Translations under genes and position numbers: made by a program
The notes under the pieces: model-generated
The model's database searches: none
What the model saw: only the letters and a program-made list of their open reading frames with translations
What the model was told of the DNA's origin: nothing
DNA from: Acinetobacter corruptisaponis
Lineage (GTDB): Bacteria; Pseudomonadota; Gammaproteobacteria; Pseudomonadales; Moraxellaceae
Reading direction: 5' to 3'
Assembly: GCF_030053775.1 (NCBI RefSeq)
Contig: NZ_CP125669.1
Span: 3,763,634-3,827,633, forward strand
DNA: 64,000 nucleotides
In this document: piece after piece, positions 1 through 9,177 of the stretch
Layout of the letters: every line of letters begins with the position of its first letter
How positions within the stretch are numbered: position 1 is the first letter of the stretch

Positions 1-482
1 CCAAATCGATTATTCAAATCACCTTATTGTTACTGGTTCCTTTCATTTTGGGGCAGTTATTACGTCCTTATGTTTTTCCTTATATGCTCAAGCTGCCGAG
101 TCTGGTAAAGGCTTTTGATCAGGGTTCCATCTTGATGGTGGTGTACGGTGCTTTTAGTAGTGCCGTGGTTGCTGGTTTATGGCATCAGGTGAGTGGCTTG
201 ACGTTGTTTTATTTAACAGTTGCATGTTCTGTTTTGCTGACTGTGGTGATGTTGCTTGCTTTATATCTGCCAAAATGGCTGGGCTTTAACCGTGCTGATC
301 AAATCACCATTTTCTTTTGTAGTTCCAAGAAAACACTGGCCAGTGGTGTTCCGATGGCACAAATCCTGTTTATTGGACAGCCATTGGGTATGATTGTGTT
401 GCCAATTATGATTTTCCACCAAATTCAATTGATGGTGTGTGGGGTAATCGCCAATCACTGGTCAAAATCAGGGCAGGAATAG
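1..482 (+). CDS. Bile acid:sodium symporter family protein, 3' part only
   Basis: The reading frame is open from base 3, so the window edge cuts off the 5' end and only about the last 160 codons are present. The visible part is strongly hydrophobic with several membrane segments and resembles the C-terminal half of YfeH-like members of the bile acid:Na+ symporter (SBF/CPA-type) family. The stretch with SSKKTLASGVP followed by G-Q-P-L-G-M is typical of the family's last helices. The substrate cannot be told from the sequence; many bacterial members are not bile acid carriers. It ends with TAG about 200 bases before rpmE and appears to be an independent unit. Confidence 0.75.
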   Translation, partial: KSIIQITLLLLVPFILGQLLRPYVFPYMLKLPSLVKAFDQGSILMVVYGAFSSAVVAGLWHQVSGLTLFYLTVACSVLLTVVMLLALYLPKWLGFNRADQITIFFCSSKKTLASGVPMAQILFIGQPLGMIVLPIMIFHQIQLMVCGVIANHWSKSGQE

Positions 483-506
483 TTCGCAAAATTGAATTTA
501 TTGGCG

Positions 507-679
507 TATAATAGTCGCCACTTGTTGGCTTTGCTCTGACCTGGAGTCTCGGTGAGTCAAAAGAAATGGTCTGTTGTGGTGTTGATCTGCAAGTGTGAAA
601 ACACTTTGCTTTCCTCATGTTGAGAGTGATCAATTGCGATAACAGCTTAAGCCTTTCTTACTAAATAGGAGCATCGACC
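507..679 (+). promoter_or_regulatory. Promoter -10 and 5' leader of rpmE
   Basis: A perfect TATAAT lies at 507-512 with no good -35 match upstream. Transcription from here would give a leader of about 160 bases before the ATG at 680, long for so small a gene. Leaders of L31 genes are autoregulatory in several bacteria; whether this one folds that way was not determined. The RBS TAGGAG sits at 666-671. Confidence 0.4.
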
Positions 680-904
680 ATGCGCGCCGATATTCACCCT
701 AAATACCAAACATTAGTTGCTACCTGTTCATGTGGTAACGTGATCGAAACTCGTTCTGCGCTTGGTAAAGAAACAATTTACCTTGACGTATGTTCAGCTT
801 GCCACCCATTCTATACTGGTAAACAAAAGAATGTTGACACTGGCGGCCGTATCGACAAATTCAAGCAACGTTTCTCTGGTATGTCACGTTCTATCAAACG
901 TTAA
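680..904 (+). CDS. rpmE: 50S ribosomal protein L31
   Basis: This 74-residue protein is full length for bacterial L31. It carries the zinc-binding cysteines of the 'C+' type: C16-x-C18 and C38-x-x-C41. The C-minus paralogue (ykgM type), used under zinc limitation, lacks them, so this is the zinc-containing housekeeping form. L31 bridges the two ribosomal subunits. The start has a good RBS (TAGGAG, about 8 bases upstream). The gene stands alone, with a long leader before it and a strong terminator after it. Confidence 0.95.
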   Translation: MRADIHPKYQTLVATCSCGNVIETRSALGKETIYLDVCSACHPFYTGKQKNVDTGGRIDKFKQRFSGMSRSIKR

Positions 905-916
905 TATCGAGAAAAC

Positions 917-944
917 AAAAAACGGGCATATTGCCCGTTTTTTT
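917..944 (+). terminator. Rho-independent terminator after rpmE
   Basis: Stem AAACGGGCA / TGCCCGTTT with a three-base loop (929-931), followed by a run of seven T. It lies 13 bases after the rpmE stop. The opposing fimX-like gene ends at 995, so it may also limit antisense readthrough. Confidence 0.9.
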
Positions 945-994
945 ACGATTATAATTCCTAGACATGGGGCGTATTGAATACGCCCCGATCTGAT

Positions 995-3085
995 TTATTG
1001 GTCTTGCACGTCCGTTAAGCGGTCCAGTTTCTTCTGGAAATAGTTACCCTGTAGGAAACGGGCTTCCACATTCCATGCATTGGCAAACTGGTTCATGTCA
1101 TTGAGTTCAGTCAGGAAAATCTCAACAGGTTTTTGGGCAATAAAATGCAGAATCTTTTCCTGTAATACTGCCATCTCTTTTTCAGACCCCAGCATTTTTG
1201 CCAGCTTGCTATGGAAGCTGAGATATTGGGTATCAATCTGTTGAAGTATGCTGTCACTATACAATGAGTCGCCAAAACCACGGATGGAAATCTCTGCACC
1301 ATGTTGTCGCAGTAAGGCAATTTGTGGCTGTGCCTGAGACAGGTTCTGCTGTAAGGCCTGTTCTGAGAATTGCAGAATCAGTGGATGAGCCTGTTTACTG
1401 CCAATAATGGTGAGTAACTTCGCAACCAACTCAGGCAGTTTCTTGTCATTTAATAAGATATGGTGATTGAGGTTTACAATCAATTTCGCTTTAGGGTACT
1501 GGGTAATGAAGTTGTGCAACTGCTTGCATGCCTCAACCAGTATCCAGCGGTCCAGTTGAACCGATAATTCAGGGTCATCCTTTAAATCACCCAAGTCAGT
1601 GATATCCTGCGATTGATTGTTATGGATAAAACCACCCGATACTTCATAGGTATGGGTATGTTGATCCTGCTTGTCATAAAGTTGCTGGTATTTTAGGTGA
1701 ATATCACCTGCATCCAGTTTTTGCCTGAGTTCCTGTAACAGGCTTAGCTCTACATTGGTTGGAATATGTTCGGTTGTTAAACCAATATCTGCATCAATTT
1801 TCGGGCTATCAATGGTTGGCAAACCAAGTGAGAATGCCTTGGTCAGGATCTGTTCAAAGCTGGCCTCATCCGCAACTGGCTGGGCAAGCTCACTGTAGCC
1901 CAGTTTTAGGTGAAGAGGGAATGTATAATTCTCAGTTACCAGTAATTGCGGTTTTTGCAGGCTATTCAACCCAATCAGAAGTGAGTTGAGTACATGGGTT
2001 GATTCTGCCTGAAATAGGGCGACATAAAGCGCATGGTCCACCTGACAGACAGGGACATTAACCTGTTCTTTAATAAAGCCTGCAATGTTGGCGAAATAGG
2101 CCTTGGTGGCACGCCAGTCAGTCTGGAATACTTCGTTTGGACAGCTATTAAGGCTAAATAAAACCAGTGCATTGGCATTGGCTGGGTGGTTTGCAAGCTG
2201 TCGGTTGATTTGTTGCAGGGCGGTATTCAGGCCTGAGATTTTTTCAGAGGAAGTGACGGCTGGTATTGTCGCTGAAGACTGACTGGTGGACTCACATTCG
2301 ATGTTCAGCTGGATTTCATCTTCATTTCCCGAAGGAATGAACTCAACCTGTAACGCACTGTTTTTTACACTTGGGTTTTGGGTGCGAAGTTCAAAACGCC
2401 CTTGTTCGAACTGTCCCTGTGAAATTTTCTTAAAACGCAGTTTAAACTGACTCAGGTCTTGAGGCTGCAAAACGTCCAAAATGGGCAGGCCAATTAAATC
2501 ATCTGCATTGCTGAATCCAAAAAGCTGTGCATATTCGGTGTTGGCCGTAATATGAATGCCTTCCTGCAAAATTGCGACCGCTTTATGGGTTTCTGCAACC
2601 AGTGACTGCGCCTGGGTTTGTGCCGCTTCCAGTTCACTGAGTAGGCGATGTTCCGCCTGAACCAAACGGCTATAGGACAGGGCCCGAATAATACTGATAT
2701 AAAAATTTTCAGGTGATTTAAGATTTAGGACATCATAGATCCCTTTATGGATATATGTCTGATATTGATCAGCTTTGTAGTCATCTGGTTCAAGCAACAG
2801 TACAGGCAGGCTAGGCTGTGACGATGCCTGAATCAGTGAAAGGGTCTGTTCGATCTTTAGGTCATACGCACGTCCAAAAATGACCATATCCCAGGGAAGA
2901 TTCAGTTGTTTTTCAAATGCCTTGAGGTCGTCAAGCAAGGTCGCCTTAACCTGATGTTCCTGATTGGAGAATAACTCCAGAATCTGGTTGTAACGTAACT
3001 GGTTGTCATCAATAATGAGTAAGCGGGTTTCAGTTCGTTTTAACTTTTTAGAGAGTAAAGAATTTCTCACTTCAATGCTTCCCAT
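995..3085 (-). CDS. FimX-like protein: degenerate receiver, PAS, GGDEF and EAL domains
   Basis: A 696-residue protein with the domain order of the type IV pilus regulator FimX. It has a receiver-like N-terminus (about 20-130), a PAS segment (about 165-255), a diverged GGDEF region (about 290-430) and an EAL-like domain (about 450-690). The receiver has an acidic pair (IIDDN) but phenylalanine-glycine where the phospho-aspartate strand would end. No GGDEF signature is visible. The EAL motif reads E-V-S and the catalytic D-D-F-G segment reads R-G-F-G, so phosphodiesterase activity is unlikely. FimX homologues bind c-di-GMP through an inactive EAL domain and control pilus function; a similar role here is inference. 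The start overlaps the end of the upstream PilZ gene by 19 bases, indicating translational coupling. Confidence 0.75.
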   Translation of the reverse strand: MGSIEVRNSLLSKKLKRTETRLLIIDDNQLRYNQILELFSNQEHQVKATLLDDLKAFEKQLNLPWDMVIFGRAYDLKIEQTLSLIQASSQPSLPVLLLEPDDYKADQYQTYIHKGIYDVLNLKSPENFYISIIRALSYSRLVQAEHRLLSELEAAQTQAQSLVAETHKAVAILQEGIHITANTEYAQLFGFSNADDLIGLPILDVLQPQDLSQFKLRFKKISQGQFEQGRFELRTQNPSVKNSALQVEFIPSGNEDEIQLNIECESTSQSSATIPAVTSSEKISGLNTALQQINRQLANHPANANALVLFSLNSCPNEVFQTDWRATKAYFANIAGFIKEQVNVPVCQVDHALYVALFQAESTHVLNSLLIGLNSLQKPQLLVTENYTFPLHLKLGYSELAQPVADEASFEQILTKAFSLGLPTIDSPKIDADIGLTTEHIPTNVELSLLQELRQKLDAGDIHLKYQQLYDKQDQHTHTYEVSGGFIHNNQSQDITDLGDLKDDPELSVQLDRWILVEACKQLHNFITQYPKAKLIVNLNHHILLNDKKLPELVAKLLTIIGSKQAHPLILQFSEQALQQNLSQAQPQIALLRQHGAEISIRGFGDSLYSDSILQQIDTQYLSFHSKLAKMLGSEKEMAVLQEKILHFIAQKPVEIFLTELNDMNQFANAWNVEARFLQGNYFQKKLDRLTDVQDQ

Positions 3086-4824
3086 AAATCTTGATCATTG
3101 GTATCCATATTATTTTGTGCCATGAATTTATGAAGAATGGACTGTTCATCTTCATTTAGCAGTTCAAAATCAAATTGAACAAAACTCTGGGTAATTAATT
3201 GTGCGTTTAATAAATACACTTTTACTTCCTCTTTCCCCAATCTTAAATGAATCGCCTGTTGTTCCCGAAAAATTTGTGAACCAGGTAAAATTAAAGTTGT
3301 TTTGGTTTCATCCAGATTCTGGTTTTTTAATAAAAGTGCTGGATGATAGTTACTGACATGCCGATCAGCCTGAATGCGTACAGCACATGGGAAGATTTCC
3401 TGTGCAAGAACTTCCAGACCAAGTTCCAGGCTTTTCTCGGTTGACTGCTTAAGCCAGCGAATCACCCCACCACGCCAGTGTCCATGTGAGGTTTCCTTGA
3501 CCAGAATGTATTCACCTGTTCTTAAATTCTTGGGAGCTTCCCCCGACCATTTAATGCGGTAACCATTAACACTGATATCCAGTATGTCGGATTGGTAAAC
3601 TGCCTTGCTTTCACGACTTAGGCGTTGAATGCTTGATTCTTCATTATTTCCAGAAAGCTTTTTATCCCAGGCAGACATAAACTTTGATTCGTTTTGTAAA
3701 TTAAAGTGATGCTCTAGTAATAAGGTTTCTGAAAAGTTCTTTGCCTTGGAAAGATAAAAGTGCGCTGTCAGCAAACCAAAACAGATATGCAACTGGGCTG
3801 AATATTCATAACGTTCATGACGACGCTCTGCTGTGGTTCCAAGAATGGTCTGAACATGAAACTTGAGTGCAGGGGTCAGGTAGATTTTTTCATTCTTGGA
3901 AATATATTCAGCATTTTTATGCAATGTTGCTGTGACATGGTCAAGCAAGGTATTGGTGCTGATAAAAACATTGGGATTAAAACCTGAGCTTTGCTTTTTA
4001 TTATAGATTGGTGGGTGGTCCTTGGTGGTGTCCACCACATACTTGGTTAGGTCAGTCTCTTTAGACAGGATTTGAACCATTTTTGCCCAGTCAAAACTAC
4101 ACTGGAACAATGCCTGAATTTCAGACTGGCGAATTTGATTGGTATTAAAAATATCCATCAAAATCAGCTGGGCATAGGCCTGGGAAATATTGCTGAGAGA
4201 GGTGGGTTTGCCACCCTGAATCTGTTCCAGATTGGTCTGATGATATTTATGGGTAAGTGCAGCCTCATAAAGTTGATGGGAAATCAGCCATTGTCCTGCA
4301 ACAGGTTCACTATAGAGCATATGTTGTTGATAGAGCAGTTGGGTCAGTTGCTGCAAGGCCTGAAAGGTTGCCAGGGTTCTGGCGGTTTGTAAGTTCTTTT
4401 TCTGGTTTAGCGCAAAGATTGAAAATTTTTGGTTGTCGAGCTGGTCACTACTACGGCGCACAATATTAATATAGATTGCCGCAAAATAGCAGCGTAACAA
4501 CATGGCCAGTTCAATGATGTGTTCATTACGGTCTGAACTGATGACACCCTGGTTAAAAAAATTCTTTTCCAGGCTACCCAATACATTTTCAATTGTCGGA
4601 TGTAAAATTTGTACCAGATCGAAACGCAGTGTCTCAGAACATTCAAGTTCGCTGAGTTCTAACAGGGCTGCAAATAGTGCTTTGGAGGTATCTCCCAACT
4701 GCATGATGGACAGGTTGGAAATCCATTCATTTAAGCTTTTTGAATTGGTGTCGCAAAAGCTTAGTTTATCCCGTCTCAAGACAGTTGGAATTTGAAATAT
4801 ATCCGAAAAAGCATTATTCATCAT
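3067..4824 (-). CDS. PilZ-domain protein with a long N-terminal region
   Basis: About 585 residues. The C-terminal half has both c-di-GMP-binding PilZ signatures: R-R-H-E-R at about 334-338 and D-I-S-V-N-G at about 416-421. The roughly 75 residues between them are far more than in a minimal PilZ domain, implying an insertion or a divergent fold. The N-terminal 330 residues are helical-looking and unrecognised. I chose the ATG at 4824, 13 bases past the epmB stop; an upstream in-frame ATG at 4887 would lie inside epmB. The gene sits between epmB and the fimX-like gene on one strand and overlaps the latter, so the pair probably acts in one c-di-GMP pathway. A type IV pilus role is inferred from the FimX neighbour. 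Confidence 0.7.
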   Translation of the reverse strand: MMNNAFSDIFQIPTVLRRDKLSFCDTNSKSLNEWISNLSIMQLGDTSKALFAALLELSELECSETLRFDLVQILHPTIENVLGSLEKNFFNQGVISSDRNEHIIELAMLLRCYFAAIYINIVRRSSDQLDNQKFSIFALNQKKNLQTARTLATFQALQQLTQLLYQQHMLYSEPVAGQWLISHQLYEAALTHKYHQTNLEQIQGGKPTSLSNISQAYAQLILMDIFNTNQIRQSEIQALFQCSFDWAKMVQILSKETDLTKYVVDTTKDHPPIYNKKQSSGFNPNVFISTNTLLDHVTATLHKNAEYISKNEKIYLTPALKFHVQTILGTTAERRHERYEYSAQLHICFGLLTAHFYLSKAKNFSETLLLEHHFNLQNESKFMSAWDKKLSGNNEESSIQRLSRESKAVYQSDILDISVNGYRIKWSGEAPKNLRTGEYILVKETSHGHWRGGVIRWLKQSTEKSLELGLEVLAQEIFPCAVRIQADRHVSNYHPALLLKNQNLDETKTTLILPGSQIFREQQAIHLRLGKEEVKVYLLNAQLITQSFVQFDFELLNEDEQSILHKFMAQNNMDTNDQDLWEALK

Positions 4825-4837
4825 TGTGTTATCAATC

Positions 4838-5854
4838 TCAGAACGTTTGAACCCCAAAAAGCGGTGTTTTATTTTTTTCGCCCGCAATTTCCCTCACAAG
4901 TTTTGGAACCAGATAACCTGGTAAACTTGCCAATACATCACTGTATATTTGATCTATCTCTGAAGATCTTAAATCAAAATGCTGAGCCCCTTTGACTTTA
5001 TCCAAAACATGCAGGTAATAGGGCATTACCCGTGCTTCAAATAAACGAAAACTCAACTCATGCAAAGTTTTTGCAGAATCATTCACACCTTTTAATAAAA
5101 CCGCCTGATTCAGCACGGTTATGTGATGGAGTGATAACTGTAATAACCTTGAGCAGGTGAAACCATCCAGTTCAGCTGCATGGTTTGAGTGTACCACTAC
5201 TACAATGCGTAGCCTACTGTTTTTTAATATAGAAATCAGTTCTTCATCAATACGGTTTGGAATAACGATGGGAACACGTGAATGAATTCTCAGTATTTTA
5301 ATCTGTGGGAGGGAGGCAAGACGCTCCAGCCAAAGTGAAATTTTTCGATTTGAAAGCGTCAGTGGATCGCCACCACTTAAAATCACTTCATTGATCAGGG
5401 GATTTTGCTCAATATATTGCCTGATATGTGGCCAGTCATCATTTTTAGGTAGATTTTCCTGATAGGGAAAGTGACGGCGAAAGCAGTAACGGCAGTGAAT
5501 TGCACATGCACCTGTTAAGGTCAGTAAAAAACGAGACTGATATTTATGTAGAACGCCAGCCATCTGGTTGGCTGCCTCTTCACCCAGTGGGTCGGTGACA
5601 AACTCAGGATGTTCCTCAAGTTCCAGATGATGGGGGAGGACTTGTAGCAACAGGGGATCAAGGGGATCGCCAATGCTCATTTTTCCGACGAATGCACGCG
5701 GGACACGCAATTTAAACTTTTCAGAGGCGAGGATTGCCCCTGATAATAGCTGATCGGTAGATAACTCAAGCAGATTTAACAGCTCCAGAGGATCAGTAAT
5801 GAGGTCACTGAGTTGTGATTGCCAGTTTTGCTCTTGATGTAAATAGTTTATCAT
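4838..5854 (-). CDS. epmB: EF-P-(R)-beta-lysylation protein, lysine 2,3-aminomutase family
   Basis: A 338-residue radical SAM enzyme of the EpmB group. The iron-sulfur motif C-x3-C-x2-C is C117, C121, C124 in the segment CAIHCRYCFRR. The PLP-binding lysine lies near the C-terminus in DKVKGAQHF. EpmB converts (S)-alpha-lysine to (R)-beta-lysine, which EpmA then attaches to Lys34 of EF-P. The gene is divergent from efp across 89 bases, the classic arrangement, which strongly supports the assignment over a catabolic aminomutase. epmA is not in the window. Confidence 0.95.
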   Translation of the reverse strand: MINYLHQEQNWQSQLSDLITDPLELLNLLELSTDQLLSGAILASEKFKLRVPRAFVGKMSIGDPLDPLLLQVLPHHLELEEHPEFVTDPLGEEAANQMAGVLHKYQSRFLLTLTGACAIHCRYCFRRHFPYQENLPKNDDWPHIRQYIEQNPLINEVILSGGDPLTLSNRKISLWLERLASLPQIKILRIHSRVPIVIPNRIDEELISILKNSRLRIVVVVHSNHAAELDGFTCSRLLQLSLHHITVLNQAVLLKGVNDSAKTLHELSFRLFEARVMPYYLHVLDKVKGAQHFDLRSSEIDQIYSDVLASLPGYLVPKLVREIAGEKNKTPLFGVQTF

Positions 5855-5943
5855 GCCATACGTTAAAAATAGTGTGAGGACTATGCCTGTACGTGTAGTC
5901 TAGCATTAATAGAGTTGAGTTTTAAGTTTGGAGTGCGCCTTTC

Positions 5944-6513
5944 ATGGCCTATTATTCTACAAATGATTTTAAAGCAGGCCTCAAGGTTATGCTTGATGGC
6001 AACCCATGTTCAATCATGGAAAACGAATATGTAAAACCAGGTAAAGGTCAGGCGTTCAACCGTGTGAAACTGCGTAACCTGCGTTCTGGTAAGGTATTGG
6101 AAAAAACTTTCAAGTCAGGTGACTCTTTGGAAGCCGCTGATATTGTTGAAGTTGAAATGGATTACCTCTACAACGATGGCGAAATGTGGAACTTCATGGA
6201 CCCTGTATCTTTCGAGCAAATCGCTGCTGACAAAACCGCAATGGGTGATGCTGCGAAATGGTTAAAAGACGATTCAAATGAAAAATGTACCATCATGTTG
6301 TTCAATGGCGTACCTTTAACTGTGAGTCCACCGAACTTTGTTGTGCTTAAAATCGTTGAGACTGATCCAGGTGTACGTGGTGATACTTCAGGCGGTGGTG
6401 GAAAGCCAGCGAAACTTGAAACAGGTGCTGTGGTGCGTGTGCCATTGTTCGTACAGCAAGAGGAAAGTGTTCGTGTAGACACGCGTACAGGTGACTATCT
6501 AGAGCGTGCATAA
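5944..6513 (+). CDS. efp: Translation elongation factor P
   Basis: A 189-residue EF-P with the three-domain KOW/OB/OB layout. The modification loop reads K-P-G-K-G-Q with the acceptor lysine at K34, which fits the EpmB-type beta-lysylation pathway encoded next door. EF-P relieves ribosome stalling at polyproline stretches. The start ATG follows the GGAGTG at 5932-5937. The C-terminal segment ([14 protein letters not shown]) is the usual EF-P ending. A strong terminator follows. Confidence 0.97.
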   Translation: MAYYSTNDFKAGLKVMLDGNPCSIMENEYVKPGKGQAFNRVKLRNLRSGKVLEKTFKSGDSLEAADIVEVEMDYLYNDGEMWNFMDPVSFEQIAADKTAMGDAAKWLKDDSNEKCTIMLFNGVPLTVSPPNFVVLKIVETDPGVRGDTSGGGGKPAKLETGAVVRVPLFVQQEESVRVDTRTGDYLERA

Positions 6514-6541
6514 TCGTTAAACACAAAACATACGATTATCG

Positions 6542-6571
6542 AAGGGATGATGAAGAATCATCCCTTTTTTT
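6542..6571 (+). terminator. Rho-independent terminator after efp
   Basis: Nine-pair stem AAGGGATGA / TCATCCCTT with a seven-base loop, followed by T-rich sequence to 6571. Confidence 0.9.
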
Positions 6572-6597
6572 ATGCCAAAGTATTAGATAAATAATTT

Positions 6598-6626
6598 TTG
6601 ATAAAAGATAAACTGACAAAGATATT
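6598..6626 (+). promoter_or_regulatory. Putative sigma-70 promoter of cstA
   Basis: TTGATA (6598-6603), a 17-base spacer, then GATATT (6621-6626), about 65 bases upstream of the cstA start. No CRP-like site was recognised. Confidence 0.45.
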
Positions 6627-6691
6627 TTTCTACAGAAAATAGAGAAAGGGAAATCAAAATAACCACAAGTTATGTATTGGAGAGGTTTTGA

Positions 6692-8794
6692 ATGGAGACA
6701 ACACAAGCAAAATCAACACTTCCCTCAAAACTCCTATGGAGTTTGGTTGCCATAGTCGGGGCAATTTCATTTGGGATATTGGCGGTGAGTCGCGGTGAGC
6801 ATGTCAATGCAGTCTGGCTGGTTCTCGCTGCGGTCTGTGTCTATAGCATTGCATATCGGTTCTATAGTTTATTTATTGCAAACAAGGTATTTGAGTTAAA
6901 TGCCAGACGCTTAACACCAGCGCATCGCTTAAATGATGGTCTGGATTATGTCCCGACCAATAAATATGTTTTATTTGGACATCACTTTGCAGCGATTGCG
7001 GGTGCAGGGCCGTTGGTGGGACCAATTCTAGCAGCGCAGATGGGTTATTTGCCTGGAACAATCTGGCTTCTGGTGGGTGTGGTGATTGCTGGGGCAGTGC
7101 AGGATTTTCTGGTTCTATTTATTTCAACACGGCGTGATGGCCGTTCCTTGGGAGAAATGGCAAAGCAGGAACTTGGGACTTTTGCAGGTGTCATTGTCAT
7201 GCTCGGCACATTGGGCGTGATGATCATTATCCTTGCGGTATTGGCTTTAGTTGTTGTAAAAGCCTTGGCACATAGTCCGTGGGGTGTGTTTAGTATTGCC
7301 GCCACCATTCCAATTGCCCTGTTTATGGGCATTTATATGCGTTACCTACGTCCAGGAAAAATTGCAGAGGTATCCATCATCGGTTTTGTGCTGATGATGG
7401 CTGCAATTGTCTTTGGTGGTGATGTGGCGAAAGACCCATATTGGGGGCAATTGTTTACCCTCAGTGGAACACAGTTGACTTGGGCACTGATCATTTATGG
7501 CTTTATTGCCTCTGTCTTGCCAGTCTGGTTGCTGTTGGCACCGCGTGACTATCTATCTACTTTCCTTAAAATCGGTGTGATTGCAGGTCTGGCTGTTGGG
7601 ATTATCTTTGCCATGCCTGACCTGAAAATGCCTGCGGTGACCCATTTTATTGATGGTACGGGTCCTGTATTTGCAGGCAGTTTATTTCCATTCCTATTTA
7701 TTACAATTGCTTGCGGTGCAATTTCAGGGTTCCATGCATTGGTTTCTTCTGGAACAACCCCAAAACTGGTTGATAATGAAGTCAATATTCGCATGATCGG
7801 CTATGGTGGGATGTTGATGGAATCTGGCGTTGGGATAATGGCAATGATCTGTGCGACAGTGCTTGATCCTGGTGTTTATTTTGCGATTAATGCACCAGCG
7901 GCAGTTCTGGGTACAACGGTGGATACGGCTGCGGAAGCGGTGCGTAATCTAGGTTTTATCGTTACACCTGAGATGCTGACTGTGCTTGCTCAGGAAGTTG
8001 GTGAAAGTTCAATCCTTTCCCGTACGGGTGGTGCACCAACCTTTGCGATTGGTATGGCACATATCATCTCTGAAATTTTCAATAGCCGTTCCATGATGGC
8101 ATTCTGGTATCACTTTGCCATTCTGTTTGAAGCCTTATTCATCCTCACTGCGGTAGATGCAGGAACACGTGCCTGTCGTTTCATGGTGCAAGATACGGTC
8201 GGTATCGTGGTGCCAGCGGTGAAACAATCCAGTTCATTCTTTGGAAATCTGGTTGGAACCTTTGTTGCGGTTGCAGGCTGGGGCTTCTTTGTTTATCAGG
8301 GCGTGGTTGATCCACTGGGTGGGATTAACTCATTGTGGCCGCTATTCGGTATCGGTAACCAGATTCTTGCCTCAATGGCATTGATTTTGGGTACAGTCAT
8401 TTTGTTCAAGATGAAAAAAGAGAAATATGTTTGGGTCACCATTGTCCCAACAATTTTCCTGTTCATTACCTCAATGACAGCGGGTTGGCAAAAGATTTTC
8501 CATGAAAATCCAAAGATTGGTTTCCTTGCGCAAGCCAACCGTTTTTCTGATGCGATTGCGCGTGGTGAGGTGCTTGCTCCAGCCAAAACTGTTGCTGAAA
8601 TGCAGACAATTGTCATGTCCAATCAGATCAATGCCGCATTGTGTGGCTTCTTTATGATTGTGGCGATTGTGATGGTAATTGCCTCAATTGGAATTGTACG
8701 CCGTGCATTGCAAAGTTCTGTGCCTACTGTCAATGAAGCACCCGCAGTTTATTCAGAAACACCGATGACTGCGAATAGCATCAAGGGAGAGTAG
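6692..8794 (+). CDS. cstA: CstA-family pyruvate/peptide transporter
   Basis: A 700-residue polytopic inner-membrane protein, the usual length for CstA. Recognisable family segments include YVPTNKYVLFGHHFAAIAGAGP near residues 87-108 and the GPLVGPILAAQ stretch after it. Members import pyruvate or peptides, often on carbon starvation (CstA, BtsT/YjiY of E. coli). The exact substrate here is not determinable. The start is supported by GGAGAGG eight bases before the ATG. The small YbdD-type gene follows after two bases, a conserved pairing for pyruvate-type members. Confidence 0.92.
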   Translation: METTQAKSTLPSKLLWSLVAIVGAISFGILAVSRGEHVNAVWLVLAAVCVYSIAYRFYSLFIANKVFELNARRLTPAHRLNDGLDYVPTNKYVLFGHHFAAIAGAGPLVGPILAAQMGYLPGTIWLLVGVVIAGAVQDFLVLFISTRRDGRSLGEMAKQELGTFAGVIVMLGTLGVMIIILAVLALVVVKALAHSPWGVFSIAATIPIALFMGIYMRYLRPGKIAEVSIIGFVLMMAAIVFGGDVAKDPYWGQLFTLSGTQLTWALIIYGFIASVLPVWLLLAPRDYLSTFLKIGVIAGLAVGIIFAMPDLKMPAVTHFIDGTGPVFAGSLFPFLFITIACGAISGFHALVSSGTTPKLVDNEVNIRMIGYGGMLMESGVGIMAMICATVLDPGVYFAINAPAAVLGTTVDTAAEAVRNLGFIVTPEMLTVLAQEVGESSILSRTGGAPTFAIGMAHIISEIFNSRSMMAFWYHFAILFEALFILTAVDAGTRACRFMVQDTVGIVVPAVKQSSSFFGNLVGTFVAVAGWGFFVYQGVVDPLGGINSLWPLFGIGNQILASMALILGTVILFKMKKEKYVWVTIVPTIFLFITSMTAGWQKIFHENPKIGFLAQANRFSDAIARGEVLAPAKTVAEMQTIVMSNQINAALCGFFMIVAIVMVIASIGIVRRALQSSVPTVNEAPAVYSETPMTANSIKGE

Positions 8795-8796
8795 GC

Positions 8797-9099
8797 ATGG
8801 ATTTTAAGATCGCTCGGCAGGGTGGTTCTGTGATTGTAAAGATCATTAAGTTCACGATCCTGTCACAAAAACACCTGATTTTTTCGCCCAAAAATTGGTC
8901 GAGGATTGCGGTTTTATGGCAGAACCTGCAAAAAAGTTTTCGTTTGATGGTCGGTGTCCCTGACTATGAAAATTATGTACAGCACATGCAAAAGCATCAT
9001 CCTGATTTGACACCGATGGATGCCAAGACATTTTATCGTCATTGTATTGATTCACGCTACCCGTCAGCAGGCGGTAATATGAAGAAATGTCCTTGCTAG
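8797..9099 (+). CDS. YbdD/YjiX family (DUF466) small protein, CstA partner
   Basis: The C-terminal 65 residues match the YbdD/YjiX family, with F-R-L-M-V-G-V-P-D-Y-x-N-Y-V followed by H-M-x-x-H-H-P and a Cys ending. The family is nearly always encoded directly after cstA/btsT genes and is needed for uptake by some of them. The predicted start (GGGAGAG RBS in the end of cstA) gives 100 residues, about 35 more than the usual family length. The extra N-terminus is basic and may be real or a sign that an internal start is used. Confidence 0.8.
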   Translation: MDFKIARQGGSVIVKIIKFTILSQKHLIFSPKNWSRIAVLWQNLQKSFRLMVGVPDYENYVQHMQKHHPDLTPMDAKTFYRHCIDSRYPSAGGNMKKCPC

Positions 9100-9128
9100 A
9101 AATCTTTTGATTTCTTTGAAAAAAACCT

Positions 9129-9166
9129 AAAACAGTGTATGTTGAGACATACACTGTTTTATTTTT
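9129..9166 (+). terminator. Strong hairpin terminator after the cstA operon
   Basis: Perfect 14-pair stem AAAACAGTGTATGT / ACATACACTGTTTT with a four-base loop (9143-9146), followed by ATTTTT. It ends just before the moxR RBS and contains an upstream in-frame ATG that I therefore reject as the moxR start. Confidence 0.9.
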
Positions 9167-9177
9167 GGGAGAATATA

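Noticed and set aside
995..3085. Active c-di-GMP phosphodiesterase
   Set aside because: The EAL motif is E-V-S and the D-D-F-G segment is R-G-F-G, so catalytic residues are missing.
9139..9177. Upstream ATG for moxR at 9139
   Set aside because: It lies within the terminator stem of the preceding operon; the ATG at 9178 has a GGGAG site.
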